Shown here: one piece after another, positions 43,142 through 52,379 of the stretch
Layout: every line of letters starts with the position of its first letter
Position numbering within the stretch: the stretch's first letter is position 1
Assembly (NCBI GenBank): GCA_009026175.1
Contig: WBTZ01000012.1
Location: forward strand, 1 to 56,112
Source: Zoogloea sp.
GTDB taxonomy: Bacteria > Pseudomonadota > Gammaproteobacteria > Burkholderiales > Rhodocyclaceae
Direction of reading: 5' to 3'
DNA length: 56,112 bases
The notes under the pieces: model-generated
Told to the model about the DNA's origin: nothing
Databases searched by the model: none
The model's input: only the letters and a program-made list of their open reading frames with translations
Program-made: the position numbers and the translations under genes

Positions 43142-45277
43142 TCAGGCACGCAGGAACCAGGACGCGCCCTGCTTGGCCGCCACGAAGTTCCAGCCCGGAT
43201 TCACCAGGAAGGTGGTGACTTCGGAGGCGATGATCGCGGGCCCCGGGATCTGCACGCCCGGCTCGATGGCGGCGCGGCTCCACACCGGCGTCTCGAAGGA
43301 ACCTTCGTGGCCCACGAACCAGCACTTGCGGGTGCTGCTGGGGGCAGGCGGGCTCTTGCGCTGCTCGACGGGCACCGGCTTGATGTCCTCGAACTGCACG
43401 GTCTCGTGGCGGACGTAGGCAGCCACCCGGATGGTGTTGATGCGGATGCCCGCCTCCGGTGCCTGGGAGCCCTCGCCGAAGCGCTTGCCGTAGTCGTTGG
43501 AGAACTGGGAGATCATCGCCAGCACATCGGTGGGGCCATGCAGCTCATGCTTGGGGATCACCGCGGTGGTCTGCACCAGCTGGTTGCCATAACGCATGTC
43601 CAGCTCGAGGTTGTGGCAGATGTCTTCCTTGGCGATGCCCTGGCGCAGCAGATCCTGGGTGCCCTGCTCCTTCAGCTCGGCGACGATGCTGTTGAAGCGG
43701 GTGTAGTCGTCGAAGATGTGGCGGGTGTTGGAGTCGTACAGCACCATGTACAGCGACTGCTCGTGGATGTGCAGCTGGTGCATGTTGCCGGCCCCCACCG
43801 CGGAGAACACCGAGCTGAGCGGAGGCGCCAGGATCTTGTCGATGGACAGGTTCTGGGCGATGCCGCAGCAGTGCAGCGGACCGTTGCCGCCGTAGGCCAG
43901 CATGGTGAAGTCCTTGGGGTCGTAGCCGCGCGCCCGCAGTTCGGTGAACAGCCCGTTGGCCATGTTGTCATCCACCTTCTCGCGGATCAGCAGGGCGGCT
44001 TCGATCACCGAGCAGTCCAGGTCGTCGCACAGGGCGTCCTCGATGGCCGCCGAGGCGCGCCGGGGGTTCAGGGGGATCGAACCGCCGGCGTAGTTCTTGG
44101 CGTCCAGGTAGCCCAGCAGCAGATCGGCGTCGGTCACCGTCGGCTTCATGCCGCCGCGGTCGTAGCAGGCCGGGCCGGGGTCGGAGCCGGCGGACTCGGG
44201 GCCGCACTTGACGGTGTCGTACATACGGTCGTAGCTCGCCACCGAGCCGCCACCGGCGCCCAGGGTGACCAGGTGCACCATCGGCACCGACACCAGCCAG
44301 CGGTCGATCACCGGGTTGAAGTCGTAGTGCTTGATGCCGCCATCCACCACGATGCCGATGTCGTAGCTGGTGCCGCCCATGTCGGTGGCGACCACGTTGC
44401 CGAGGCCGGCCTGCATGGCCAGGTGCTCGGAGGCGCCGATGCCGGACACCGGGCCGGAGTGGATGGTCTGCAGCGCATCGGTGGAGTTGAGCTGGGCCAT
44501 GCCACCGGAGTTGTGGATGACCAGCATCGGCTTCTCGTAGCGGTGGGCGCGCAGGTTCTGCTCCAGGGCCGACAGGGCGTGGTACATCGTCGAGTGCAGG
44601 TAGCCATCGACGATGGCCGAGGTGGCCCGCACGTATTCGCCCTTGCGGCCGGCCACCTGGTGGGACAGGATCACCGGGATCGCGCCGAGCAGGTGGGAGG
44701 GGTATTCCTCCAGCAGGATCTCCTCGATGCGCTGCTCATGGTCCGGATTGACCACCGCATTCACCAGGGCCACCACGATGATCTCGGCGCCCCGGTCCAC
44801 CAGCTCGCGGATCTGGCTGCGCACGTCGTCCTCGTCCAGGGGCATCACCAGCTTGCCCTGGAAGTCCACCCGCTCGCGCACGCCGCGGATCATGTGGGGC
44901 AGCACCAGGGGGTCGGGACGCTGGGCGTTGGGCATGTCCTGCTGGCCCAGGTTGTCCAGGCCTTCGCCGTAGCCGCGGGCCCGGGACAGGGGCACGGTAG
45001 CTTCGAAACCGGCGGTCACCAGCATGCCGATCTTGGGGCCCTTGTGCTCGATCAGGGCATTGGTGCCCAGGGTGGTGGCGTAGCGCACCGAGTCCACTTC
45101 GGACAGGATCTTCTCCAGATCCAGGTCCAGCACATGGCAGGCCTTGCCGAGAGCCTCGTTGAAGCCGAGGGCCAGGTTGTGATGGGTGGTCAGGGCCTTG
45201 GCTTCGATGTATTTGCCATCCCAGACCACGAAACAATCGGTGAAGGTCCCACCGATATCGACGGATACACGCCTCAT
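43142..45277 (-). CDS. apcC: Acetophenone carboxylase alpha-prime subunit (hydantoinase A/HyuA type), ApcC
   Basis: 711 residues with the ASKHA nucleotide loop VDIGGTFTDCFVVWDG at the N-terminus. Other landmarks are RYATTLGTNALIEHKGPKIG, VATDMGGTSYDIGIVVDGGI, SDPGPACYDRGGMKPTVTDA and LAYGGNGPLHCCGIAQNL. HyuA-type subunits bind ATP and activate the ketone or bicarbonate. It is the second, larger HyuA-like gene of the operon and keeps the DxGGTxTD motif. Confidence 0.85.
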   Translation of the reverse strand: MRRVSVDIGGTFTDCFVVWDGKYIEAKALTTHHNLALGFNEALGKACHVLDLDLEKILSEVDSVRYATTLGTNALIEHKGPKIGMLVTAGFEATVPLSRARGYGEGLDNLGQQDMPNAQRPDPLVLPHMIRGVRERVDFQGKLVMPLDEDDVRSQIRELVDRGAEIIVVALVNAVVNPDHEQRIEEILLEEYPSHLLGAIPVILSHQVAGRKGEYVRATSAIVDGYLHSTMYHALSALEQNLRAHRYEKPMLVIHNSGGMAQLNSTDALQTIHSGPVSGIGASEHLAMQAGLGNVVATDMGGTSYDIGIVVDGGIKHYDFNPVIDRWLVSVPMVHLVTLGAGGGSVASYDRMYDTVKCGPESAGSDPGPACYDRGGMKPTVTDADLLLGYLDAKNYAGGSIPLNPRRASAAIEDALCDDLDCSVIEAALLIREKVDDNMANGLFTELRARGYDPKDFTMLAYGGNGPLHCCGIAQNLSIDKILAPPLSSVFSAVGAGNMHQLHIHEQSLYMVLYDSNTRHIFDDYTRFNSIVAELKEQGTQDLLRQGIAKEDICHNLELDMRYGNQLVQTTAVIPKHELHGPTDVLAMISQFSNDYGKRFGEGSQAPEAGIRINTIRVAAYVRHETVQFEDIKPVPVEQRKSPPAPSSTRKCWFVGHEGSFETPVWSRAAIEPGVQIPGPAIIASEVTTFLVNPGWNFVAAKQGASWFLRA

Positions 45278-45373
45278 GCTAACTCCTCAATTCGTTCGTT
45301 CGGGCGCCCGGCCACAGCGGGCGGACGCCGGCGATTCACGGGGGCCCGCCGCGTCGCGGCGAGCCGGGGGCCA

Positions 45374-45772
45374 TCAGTGCCCGTGGCCCTTGTCGGCGGT
45401 CACCGCGGGGCCGACCACCGCCTCCTTGACCTCTTCGCGCCGGGCCCACTGGGCGCGCAGCGCCGGCAGGTCGGGCTCCATGTCATGGAGGGGCGGGTGG
45501 CCGGGGACGGCGTATTCGGTCTCCACCTGGGTGCCGCAATGGGGGCAGTAGTACTCGAGGATGCGCACCCATTCCGGATCGGGGCTGAAGGTGAAGCGGT
45601 ACTTCTCCGGATCGATGATGGGCGGGTGGATCTCCCGCGGATCCCGGTTGTGCACCAGCATCCCTTCCTTGTAGCTCTTGCCCGCCGAGCCGATGACGTG
45701 GTCGCAGACGCGGCATTCCCACTGTTCCGCATCCAGGTCGATGCGCAGGTATTCGGTCATCAGTACTTTCAT
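45374..45772 (-). CDS. apcB: Acetophenone/acetone carboxylase gamma subunit, ApcB
   Basis: 132 residues, about 15 kDa. Two CxxC knuckles, ECRVCDHVIG and YYCPHCGTQVE, form a probable zinc site, and GKSYKEGMLVHNRDPREIHP matches the acetone-carboxylase gamma family. It starts 5 bp after apcA. The His-rich tail ADKGHGH may also bind metal. In the family, gamma is a structural zinc subunit of the carboxylase core. A 96-bp gap separates it from apcC. Confidence 0.88.
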   Translation of the reverse strand: MKVLMTEYLRIDLDAEQWECRVCDHVIGSAGKSYKEGMLVHNRDPREIHPPIIDPEKYRFTFSPDPEWVRILEYYCPHCGTQVETEYAVPGHPPLHDMEPDLPALRAQWARREEVKEAVVGPAVTADKGHGH

Positions 45773-45777
45773 TTTTC

Positions 45778-47715
45778 TCAGGCCTTTCTGTTGAGCAGGA
45801 TGTCGCCCGCGTCGCTGATGACGAAACTCCAGCCATCCAGCACCCGGCAGGTGAAATAGTCTTCTTCGAGGATTGCCGGCCCGGCGGCGTGGTCACCCGG
45901 ATTGAGCTGGGCGAGGCGATAGACCGGCACGTCGATGCGGCCCTGGCCGCGGGTCAGCACGTTGCGGGTGCCGTCGGCCTGGGCGGGCTGGCCCTGGACG
46001 AAGCTCGCCTTCCTGTCACCGGCCCGGCGCAGGGACTTGACCGCGCGCAGTTCCAGCTCGACGGACTTGACGGCGGCCAGCTCGGCCGGGAAGGCGGTGC
46101 TGTCGCCGAGGGGCAGCACGCGGTCTGCGGCGCCATCGACTTCACCGACCAGCCAGGCCTCGACCTCGTATTCGCCCGGCCCGAAGCCTTCCGCGAACAT
46201 GTCGCGGGAGGCCTTGACCTTGAGGCTCTCCAGCGCAGCCGCCAGGGCTGCGTCGCTGCGCTCTTCGAGGACCAGCGCATAGCGCTGGGAGATGTCGCAG
46301 GCGCCGATGCCGAAGGCGCTGAACACCGCCGCCAGCTTGGGCACTGCCACCCGGTCGATGCCGGCCTTCTCGGCCACGCCGCAGGCGTTGAGGGGGCCGG
46401 CGCCGCCGAAGGCGAGCATCACGGTGTCCTTGGAGAGCTTGGTGAAGCGGTGCAGCTCGACCGCGATCTTGTCCTCGTAGGCGTGCTCCATCTGCAGCAG
46501 CGCATCGTCGAGGCTGATGCCCAGAGGCTGGGCGATGGCCAGGGACACGGCGGTGGCCGCCCGGTCCAGGTCGAGGCCCATGCCGCCGCCGAAGAAGGAC
46601 TTGGGATCGAAGAGGCCGGACAGCAGGCTGGCGTCGGTGATGGTGGCTTCCTTGCCGCCACGGCCGAAGCAGGCGGGGCCGGGCACCGCCCCCACGCTCT
46701 CGGGGCCGATCACGATGCGCTTGTTCACCACCTTGAAGATGGAGCTGCCGCCGGCACCCGCGCTCATGATCTCGCACAGAGGGAAGGACACGCTGATGCC
46801 CTCGACGTGGCCGCGCTGCACCTCGGCGACCTTGCCTTCGAGACACTGGCCGATGTCGGTGGTGGTGCCACCCACGTCGATGGCCACCACGTCGGGCATG
46901 TTGTACAGGCGGGCGAAGGTCTTCATGCCCTCCATGCCGCCGCGCGGGCCGGAGCTGTAGGTCTTGATCGCCACGGTCTTGGCCACCCGGGAGGCGTCGC
47001 CATCGTTGCGGAAGATCAGCAGGGGGTTCTTGGTGCGGTAGTCGCGCAGGCGGTTTTCCGCATTGAACAGGAAGGCCTCCATGGCCGGGTGCAGGAAGGA
47101 GTTGATCAGCGCCGTCCAGGTGCGGCGGACCACGTCCCGGTCGGTGGTCAGGTCGCTGCCGTAGAGCACCGGCACGGCACCCAGCAGGTGGCGCGGGTAC
47201 TTGCGCAGCACGACCTTCTTGAAACGGGTCTCCAGGTCGAGGAACTCCCCGCCGCCGAAGCTCACCACCAGGCGGTTGGCACCGGCCGCGGTGAGCTGGT
47301 TGATGGCCTTGACCACCTCGATGTCGGCCTCCGCGCCGGTCACCGCCGCGGTGTCGAGGAAGACCACCCGGTCACCGACCAGGGCCTCGAAGACTTCCGG
47401 ATCATGCTCGGCCAGGCGCACCGGCAGGTCACGGGCCTTGGCGTCGATGATCAGGCCCAGGCGCGGCCCCTTGCGCTCGCAGATGGCGTTGGTGCCCTGG
47501 GTGGTGGAGTAGCGGATCAGGTCCACCTCCTCCAGCAGGCGCGCCACGTTCTGCTCGCCGTAGATCACCCCCGACGCTTTTTGCAGCCCTTCGAAAAAGC
47601 ATTTGCTCAAGTCGTAGGGCGTGGTCAACACCTTCGTCTTCTTGACGGTGTCATCCATGATGATGCAGATATCGGTGAGCGTCCCACCGTTATCGATGTT
47701 GATTTGCAATGCCAT
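45778..47715 (-). CDS. apcA: Acetophenone carboxylase alpha subunit (HyuA type), ApcA
   Basis: 645 residues, about 69 kDa. The phosphate loop is IDNGGTLTDICIIMDD, which keeps DxGGTxTD with N at the second position. Other family signs are RYSTTQGTNAICERKGPRLG, VVAIDVGGTTTDIGQCLEGK, GAVPGPACFGRGGKEATITD and LAFGGAGPLNACGVAEKAGI. It is shorter than ApcC. The gene is first in apcABCDE, with GAGGTAAT upstream and a sigma-54 promoter 119 bp before it. Confidence 0.85.
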   Translation of the reverse strand: MALQINIDNGGTLTDICIIMDDTVKKTKVLTTPYDLSKCFFEGLQKASGVIYGEQNVARLLEEVDLIRYSTTQGTNAICERKGPRLGLIIDAKARDLPVRLAEHDPEVFEALVGDRVVFLDTAAVTGAEADIEVVKAINQLTAAGANRLVVSFGGGEFLDLETRFKKVVLRKYPRHLLGAVPVLYGSDLTTDRDVVRRTWTALINSFLHPAMEAFLFNAENRLRDYRTKNPLLIFRNDGDASRVAKTVAIKTYSSGPRGGMEGMKTFARLYNMPDVVAIDVGGTTTDIGQCLEGKVAEVQRGHVEGISVSFPLCEIMSAGAGGSSIFKVVNKRIVIGPESVGAVPGPACFGRGGKEATITDASLLSGLFDPKSFFGGGMGLDLDRAATAVSLAIAQPLGISLDDALLQMEHAYEDKIAVELHRFTKLSKDTVMLAFGGAGPLNACGVAEKAGIDRVAVPKLAAVFSAFGIGACDISQRYALVLEERSDAALAAALESLKVKASRDMFAEGFGPGEYEVEAWLVGEVDGAADRVLPLGDSTAFPAELAAVKSVELELRAVKSLRRAGDRKASFVQGQPAQADGTRNVLTRGQGRIDVPVYRLAQLNPGDHAAGPAILEEDYFTCRVLDGWSFVISDAGDILLNRKA

Positions 47716-47833
47716 GCCGCATTACCTCCTGCCATCCATTTGTGGATTGAAAGCGTTTCCAGTTCTTGGTCTGGAAACCGTGCTCTTCGGGATTCCGGGA
47801 GTGAAGGCCCCCGGACTGTCCGTACAGGGATAT

Positions 47834-47849
47834 GGCAAGCGGCGTGCCA
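47834..47849 (-). promoter_or_regulatory. Sigma-54 promoter of apcABCDE
   Basis: The minus strand reads TGGCACGCCGCTTGCC, a perfect TGGCACG-N4-TTGC. It lies 119 bp upstream of apcA on the right strand. It is the strongest match in the window. Confidence 0.88.
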
Positions 47850-47953
47850 GCGGAAAGCAGGAATTGAAAAATCAACAAACCATTGATTTTATTGAAATAA
47901 AAATAAAATCACGGAAACAGGGAATTGATCTCCCGTTTTCCTTCCGGATACCC

Positions 47954-48015
47954 GTCCGGATTCCGGTTGAAATAATGCAACGCAACATCGAACGCCCGGA
48001 CCGTCCGGAGGACGG
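47954..48015. promoter_or_regulatory. Candidate activator sites upstream of apcA
   Basis: Two elements: GTCCGGATTCCGG (47954-47966) and the palindrome CCGTCC-GGA-GGACGG (48001-48015). They lie 105-166 bp upstream of the -24 element. Both motif types recur before scoA (52296-52310 and 52330-52342). Confidence 0.65.
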
Positions 48016-48053
48016 ACGCTCTTTATTTCGGGAGGAAATAGGGTGACAAAAGC

Positions 48054-48121
48054 GCAGGGGCGGTTTCAGCCGCCCGCGGTGTGGTGACTCCACCTCCGCG
48101 GGCGGCTGAAACCGCCCCTGC
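48054..48121. repeat. REP-like palindromic element, copy 2 (26-bp perfect arms)
   Basis: Arms 48054-48079 and 48096-48121 are perfect inverted repeats, GCAGGGGCGGTTTCAGCCGC followed by CCGCGG on the left. A 16-nt loop, TGTGGTGACTCCACCT, can itself pair. It lies 30 bp past the activator stop and may stop its transcript. The other copy is at 38991-39053. Confidence 0.75.
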
Positions 48122-48150
48122 AAGCCCCCTGAAAGGGCCGCTACACGCAA

Positions 48151-50175
<2,025 letters not shown>

Positions 50176-50313
50176 GTCCACCCTCCTTTGGTTGTAGGCC
50201 CGACCAGGTCGTCACGGCATAGCCTGCCGTCCGCCCGGTTCTGTCTTTCTCCGGAGCCCCGGTGGGCGGCTCAAAGGCCGTTTTCTACCGGGGCTTCCTT
50301 TCTCGCGCCGCCC

Positions 50314-50377
50314 GTCTGGCGACGCGGGCCATCCCGTGTCTCGGCGGGATTGCCCTCGCCGGACACGGCTGCCAGAC
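50314..50377 (-). other. Candidate structured leader RNA of the activator gene
   Basis: Nested inverted repeats GTCTGGC/GCCAGAC (50314-50320 with 50371-50377) and CCGTGTC/GACACGG (50334-50340 with 50362-50368), plus an inner GGCG/CGCC, could fold a 64-nt structure. It would lie in the long 5' leader transcribed from 50502. High G+C makes chance pairing likely. Confidence 0.3.
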
Positions 50378-50501
50378 AAGGGCTCCGCGCACCGGCCAGC
50401 CTGCCCCAGGACACAGAGCAGGCACGCAACATCTTCATTCTGGACCATCCCTTCCGGGAAAGCGCGGCGTAAATCGAACTTCAAGGCCGGCCAGGTGATT
50501 T

Positions 50502-50517
50502 AGCACTCTTTGTGCCA
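50502..50517 (-). promoter_or_regulatory. Sigma-54-like promoter upstream of the activator gene
   Basis: The minus strand reads TGGCACAAAGAGTGCT, a perfect TGGCAC with correct GG-N10-GC. It is 327 bp upstream of the activator start, implying a long leader of about 310 nt. Self-activation is possible. Confidence 0.6.
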
Positions 50518-50602
50518 GTGCGCTGCCACACAGGCTCATGCGCCCTGGCACACGGGCAATCCGGTGGCAGGGCGCGGGGACAGTCAGGCGGGAAAAGCCA
50601 CA

Positions 50603-50645
50603 TCCGTTCGATTTCCGGACGCAGCGACCGTTCGGAAATCGAACG
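50603..50645. promoter_or_regulatory. Large inverted repeat, candidate enhancer of the activator gene
   Basis: CCGTTCGATTTCCG and CGGAAATCGAACGG are perfect 14-bp arms around a 15-nt centre, 86 bp upstream of the -24 at 50517. A half-site-like AAATCGAAC recurs at 50471-50479. No U-run follows in either direction, so an operator is more likely than a terminator. Confidence 0.6.
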
Positions 50646-50729
50646 GCAGGAATAAAAAAACGGGGGCTTCCAGAAACAGAGGTTTCCGAGGAGAGAGAGG
50701 GATTCCTCACTGGATGATGCCCTGCCCCC

Positions 50730-50762
50730 AAAAAGCCGGTGCCCGAAGGAGGGGCCCACCGG
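50730..50762 (-). terminator. Terminator of scoAB
   Basis: On the minus strand ACCGGTGGGCCCCTCCTTCG, then GGCACCGGC, folds with CCGGTG/CACCGG and an inner G/C stem, followed by TTTTTGG. It lies directly after the scoB stop. Confidence 0.78.
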
Positions 50763-51398
50763 TTATTGCAGCGCCACGAGAAACTCCGCTTCCGTGCTGT
50801 CACGCACCTCGTCGAGGGTGACGTCCGGCGCCAGGTCCACCAGGGCCAGCCCTTCCGGACGCACCTCGAAGACACACAGGTCGGTCACGATCATGTTCAC
50901 CACGCCCGCGCCGGTGAGGGGCAGGGAGCACTCGCGGACGATCTTCGCCTCGCCCTTGGCGGTGTGCTCCATGATCACCACCACGCGGCCGACGCCGGCC
51001 ACCAGGTCCATCGCGCCACCAATGCCCTTGACCATCTTGCCGGGCACCGCCCAGTTGGCCAGGTCGCCCTTCTCCGACACCTGCAGCGCCCCCAGCATGG
51101 ACAGCTGGATGTGCCCGCCGCGGATCATGCCGAAGGAGGCGGCGCTGTCGAAGAAGCTGGTGGTCGGCAGGGTGGTGATGGTCTGCTTGCCGGCATTGAT
51201 GAGGTCGGCGTCCTCCTCGCCCTCCCACGGAAAGGGGCCCATGCCGAGCATGCCGTTCTCGCTCTGCAGCTGGATCGACATGCCCGGAGGCACGTGGTTG
51301 GCGACCAGGGTCGGAATGCCGATCCCCAGGTTCACGTAATAGCCGTCGCGCAGCTCGCGGGCGGCGCGGGCCGCCATCTGGTCACGGGTCCAGGCCAT
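50763..51398 (-). CDS. scoB: 3-oxoacid CoA-transferase subunit B
   Basis: 211 residues of the CoA-transferase I beta family: [32 protein letters not shown] with the catalytic Glu that forms the CoA thioester; [40 protein letters not shown]. With ScoA it moves CoA between succinyl-CoA and a 3-oxoacid. Here benzoylacetate, the apc product, is a plausible acceptor, although acetoacetate is the textbook one. It follows scoA by 3 bp. Confidence 0.9.
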   Translation of the reverse strand: MAWTRDQMAARAARELRDGYYVNLGIGIPTLVANHVPPGMSIQLQSENGMLGMGPFPWEGEEDADLINAGKQTITTLPTTSFFDSAASFGMIRGGHIQLSMLGALQVSEKGDLANWAVPGKMVKGIGGAMDLVAGVGRVVVIMEHTAKGEAKIVRECSLPLTGAGVVNMIVTDLCVFEVRPEGLALVDLAPDVTLDEVRDSTEAEFLVALQ

Positions 51399-51401
51399 CT
51401 C

Positions 51402-52124
51402 TCATTCCTCCACGGTGGCGGCGCGACGGCGGACGGTGCGCTGCTCGATGCGTTTATCCACGACATCCAGGCGGACGATGCGGTCCACAAAGATGCCCGG
51501 CGTGATGATGTGGTCCGGATCGATCTGCCCCGGCTCGAGCAAGTGCTCGACTTCGGCGACGGTCAGGTCGGCGGCGGAGGCCATCATCGGATTGAAGTTG
51601 CGGGCGGTCATGCGATAGACCAGGTTGCCCTCGCTGTCGCCCTGCCAGGCATGGACCAGGGCCAGGTCGGCACGCAGGCCGCGCTCCATCAGGTAGGTCT
51701 TGCCGTCGAACTCGGCCAGCGGCTTGCCCTCGGCGATCACGGTGCCCACCCCGGTGCGCGTGTAGAAGGCCGGAATGCCGGCGCCCCCGGCGCGGATGCG
51801 TTCGGCCAGGGTCCCCTGGGGGTTGAACTCCACCTCCACTTCACCGGCCAGGAACTGGCGGGCGAACTGGGCGTTCTCGCCGGCATAGGAGCAGATCAGC
51901 TTGCGCACCTGGCGGGTCGCGAACAGCTTGCCCAGGCCCAGGCCCTCCGCCCCCGGGTTGTTGGAGATGAGGGTCAGCCCCTTCACGCCGGATTCGAGCA
52001 CCACATCGATCAGCGCCGAAGGAATGCCGCAGACCCCGAAACCGCCCGACATGATGGTCATGTCGTCACGCAATACGCCGGCCAGCGCCGCGGCCGCCGT
52101 CGGATGGATCTTTCTCACAGACAC
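51402..52124 (-). CDS. scoA: 3-oxoacid CoA-transferase subunit A
   Basis: 240 residues. CoA-transferase I alpha signature MSGGFGVCGIPSALIDVVLE, LTLISNNPGAEGLGLGKLFA, SYAGENAQFARQFLAGEVEV, NPQGTLAERIRAGGAGIPAF and TPGIFVDRIVRLD. The start is a GTG at 52124 with GAGAGGAC upstream; a second GTG two codons later is possible. It has its own sigma-54 promoter at 52217-52232, so it is controlled with the apc genes and not simply with the ligase operon upstream. Confidence 0.9.
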   Translation of the reverse strand: MSVRKIHPTAAAALAGVLRDDMTIMSGGFGVCGIPSALIDVVLESGVKGLTLISNNPGAEGLGLGKLFATRQVRKLICSYAGENAQFARQFLAGEVEVEFNPQGTLAERIRAGGAGIPAFYTRTGVGTVIAEGKPLAEFDGKTYLMERGLRADLALVHAWQGDSEGNLVYRMTARNFNPMMASAADLTVAEVEHLLEPGQIDPDHIITPGIFVDRIVRLDVVDKRIEQRTVRRRAATVEE

Positions 52125-52216
52125 CTTGCGTCCTCTCTATTCCAGAAATAGCCCCAAGTGGCGGGAATACCGTGATCCCGCCTGCGGGCAAACGGCCATT
52201 CCACGGAAGACTATTC

Positions 52217-52232
52217 AGCAAGAGAGGTGCCA
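52217..52232 (-). promoter_or_regulatory. Sigma-54 promoter of scoAB
   Basis: The minus strand reads TGGCACCTCTCTTGCT, a perfect TGGCAC and TTGCT with correct spacing. It lies 93 bp upstream of the scoA start. Confidence 0.87.
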
Positions 52233-52295
52233 GCAATAACAAGCCGATGATTTAAAAGGAATACATCCCAAAGAGAATGTATTGCAGGCGGAATA

Positions 52296-52342
52296 CCGTC
52301 CGGATGACGGCCAGGGGCTGGACCCCGTCGTCCGGAATCCGG
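52296..52342. promoter_or_regulatory. Candidate activator sites upstream of scoA
   Basis: CCGTCCGGATGACGG (52296-52310) differs by one base from the apc site at 48001-48015. GTCCGGAATCCGG (52330-52342) differs by one base from 47954-47966. They lie 64-110 bp upstream of the -24 element. Confidence 0.65.
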
Positions 52343-52379
52343 GCGGCGCAGCCCGGACTCCGGAACAAGGACCGGCAGC

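Larger units (their letters stand above)
47716..48150. other. Intergenic region between apcA and the sigma-54 activator gene
   Basis: This 435-bp region holds the apc promoter, the activator-like sites, an AT-rich stretch (47860-47930) that could bind IHF or bend, and the REP-like palindrome at 48054-48121. No gene is supported. Confidence 0.6.
50176..50762. other. Intergenic region between the activator gene and scoB
   Basis: This 587-bp region contains the activator leader and its sigma-54-like promoter, the 43-bp inverted repeat and the scoB terminator. A 90-codon minus-strand frame (50212-50484, TTG start) is Arg/Gly/Pro-rich and lacks a ribosome-binding site; it is not called. Confidence 0.55.

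Noticed and set aside
40234-43218. Plus-strand open frame of 994 codons opposite apcD
   Set aside because: No recognisable fold; the minus strand encodes a HyuB protein.
43307-45859. Plus-strand open frame of 850 codons opposite apcC and apcB
   Set aside because: Antisense shadow with biased composition.
40819-47715. Three-subunit acetone carboxylase or hydantoinase/5-oxoprolinase assignment
   Set aside because: Two different HyuA-type genes, a 15-kDa zinc-knuckle gamma gene and a fifth small gene in this order fit acetophenone carboxylase better; linked ligase and thiolase agree. Acetone remains a minor alternative.
50212-50484. Minus-strand 90-codon frame in the activator leader
   Set aside because: TTG start without a ribosome-binding site and Arg/Gly/Pro-rich text; more likely untranslated leader.
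50521-50560. Plus-strand sigma-54-like TGGCACACGGGCAATC
   Set aside because: The -12 GC is absent at the required spacing and no rightward gene follows.
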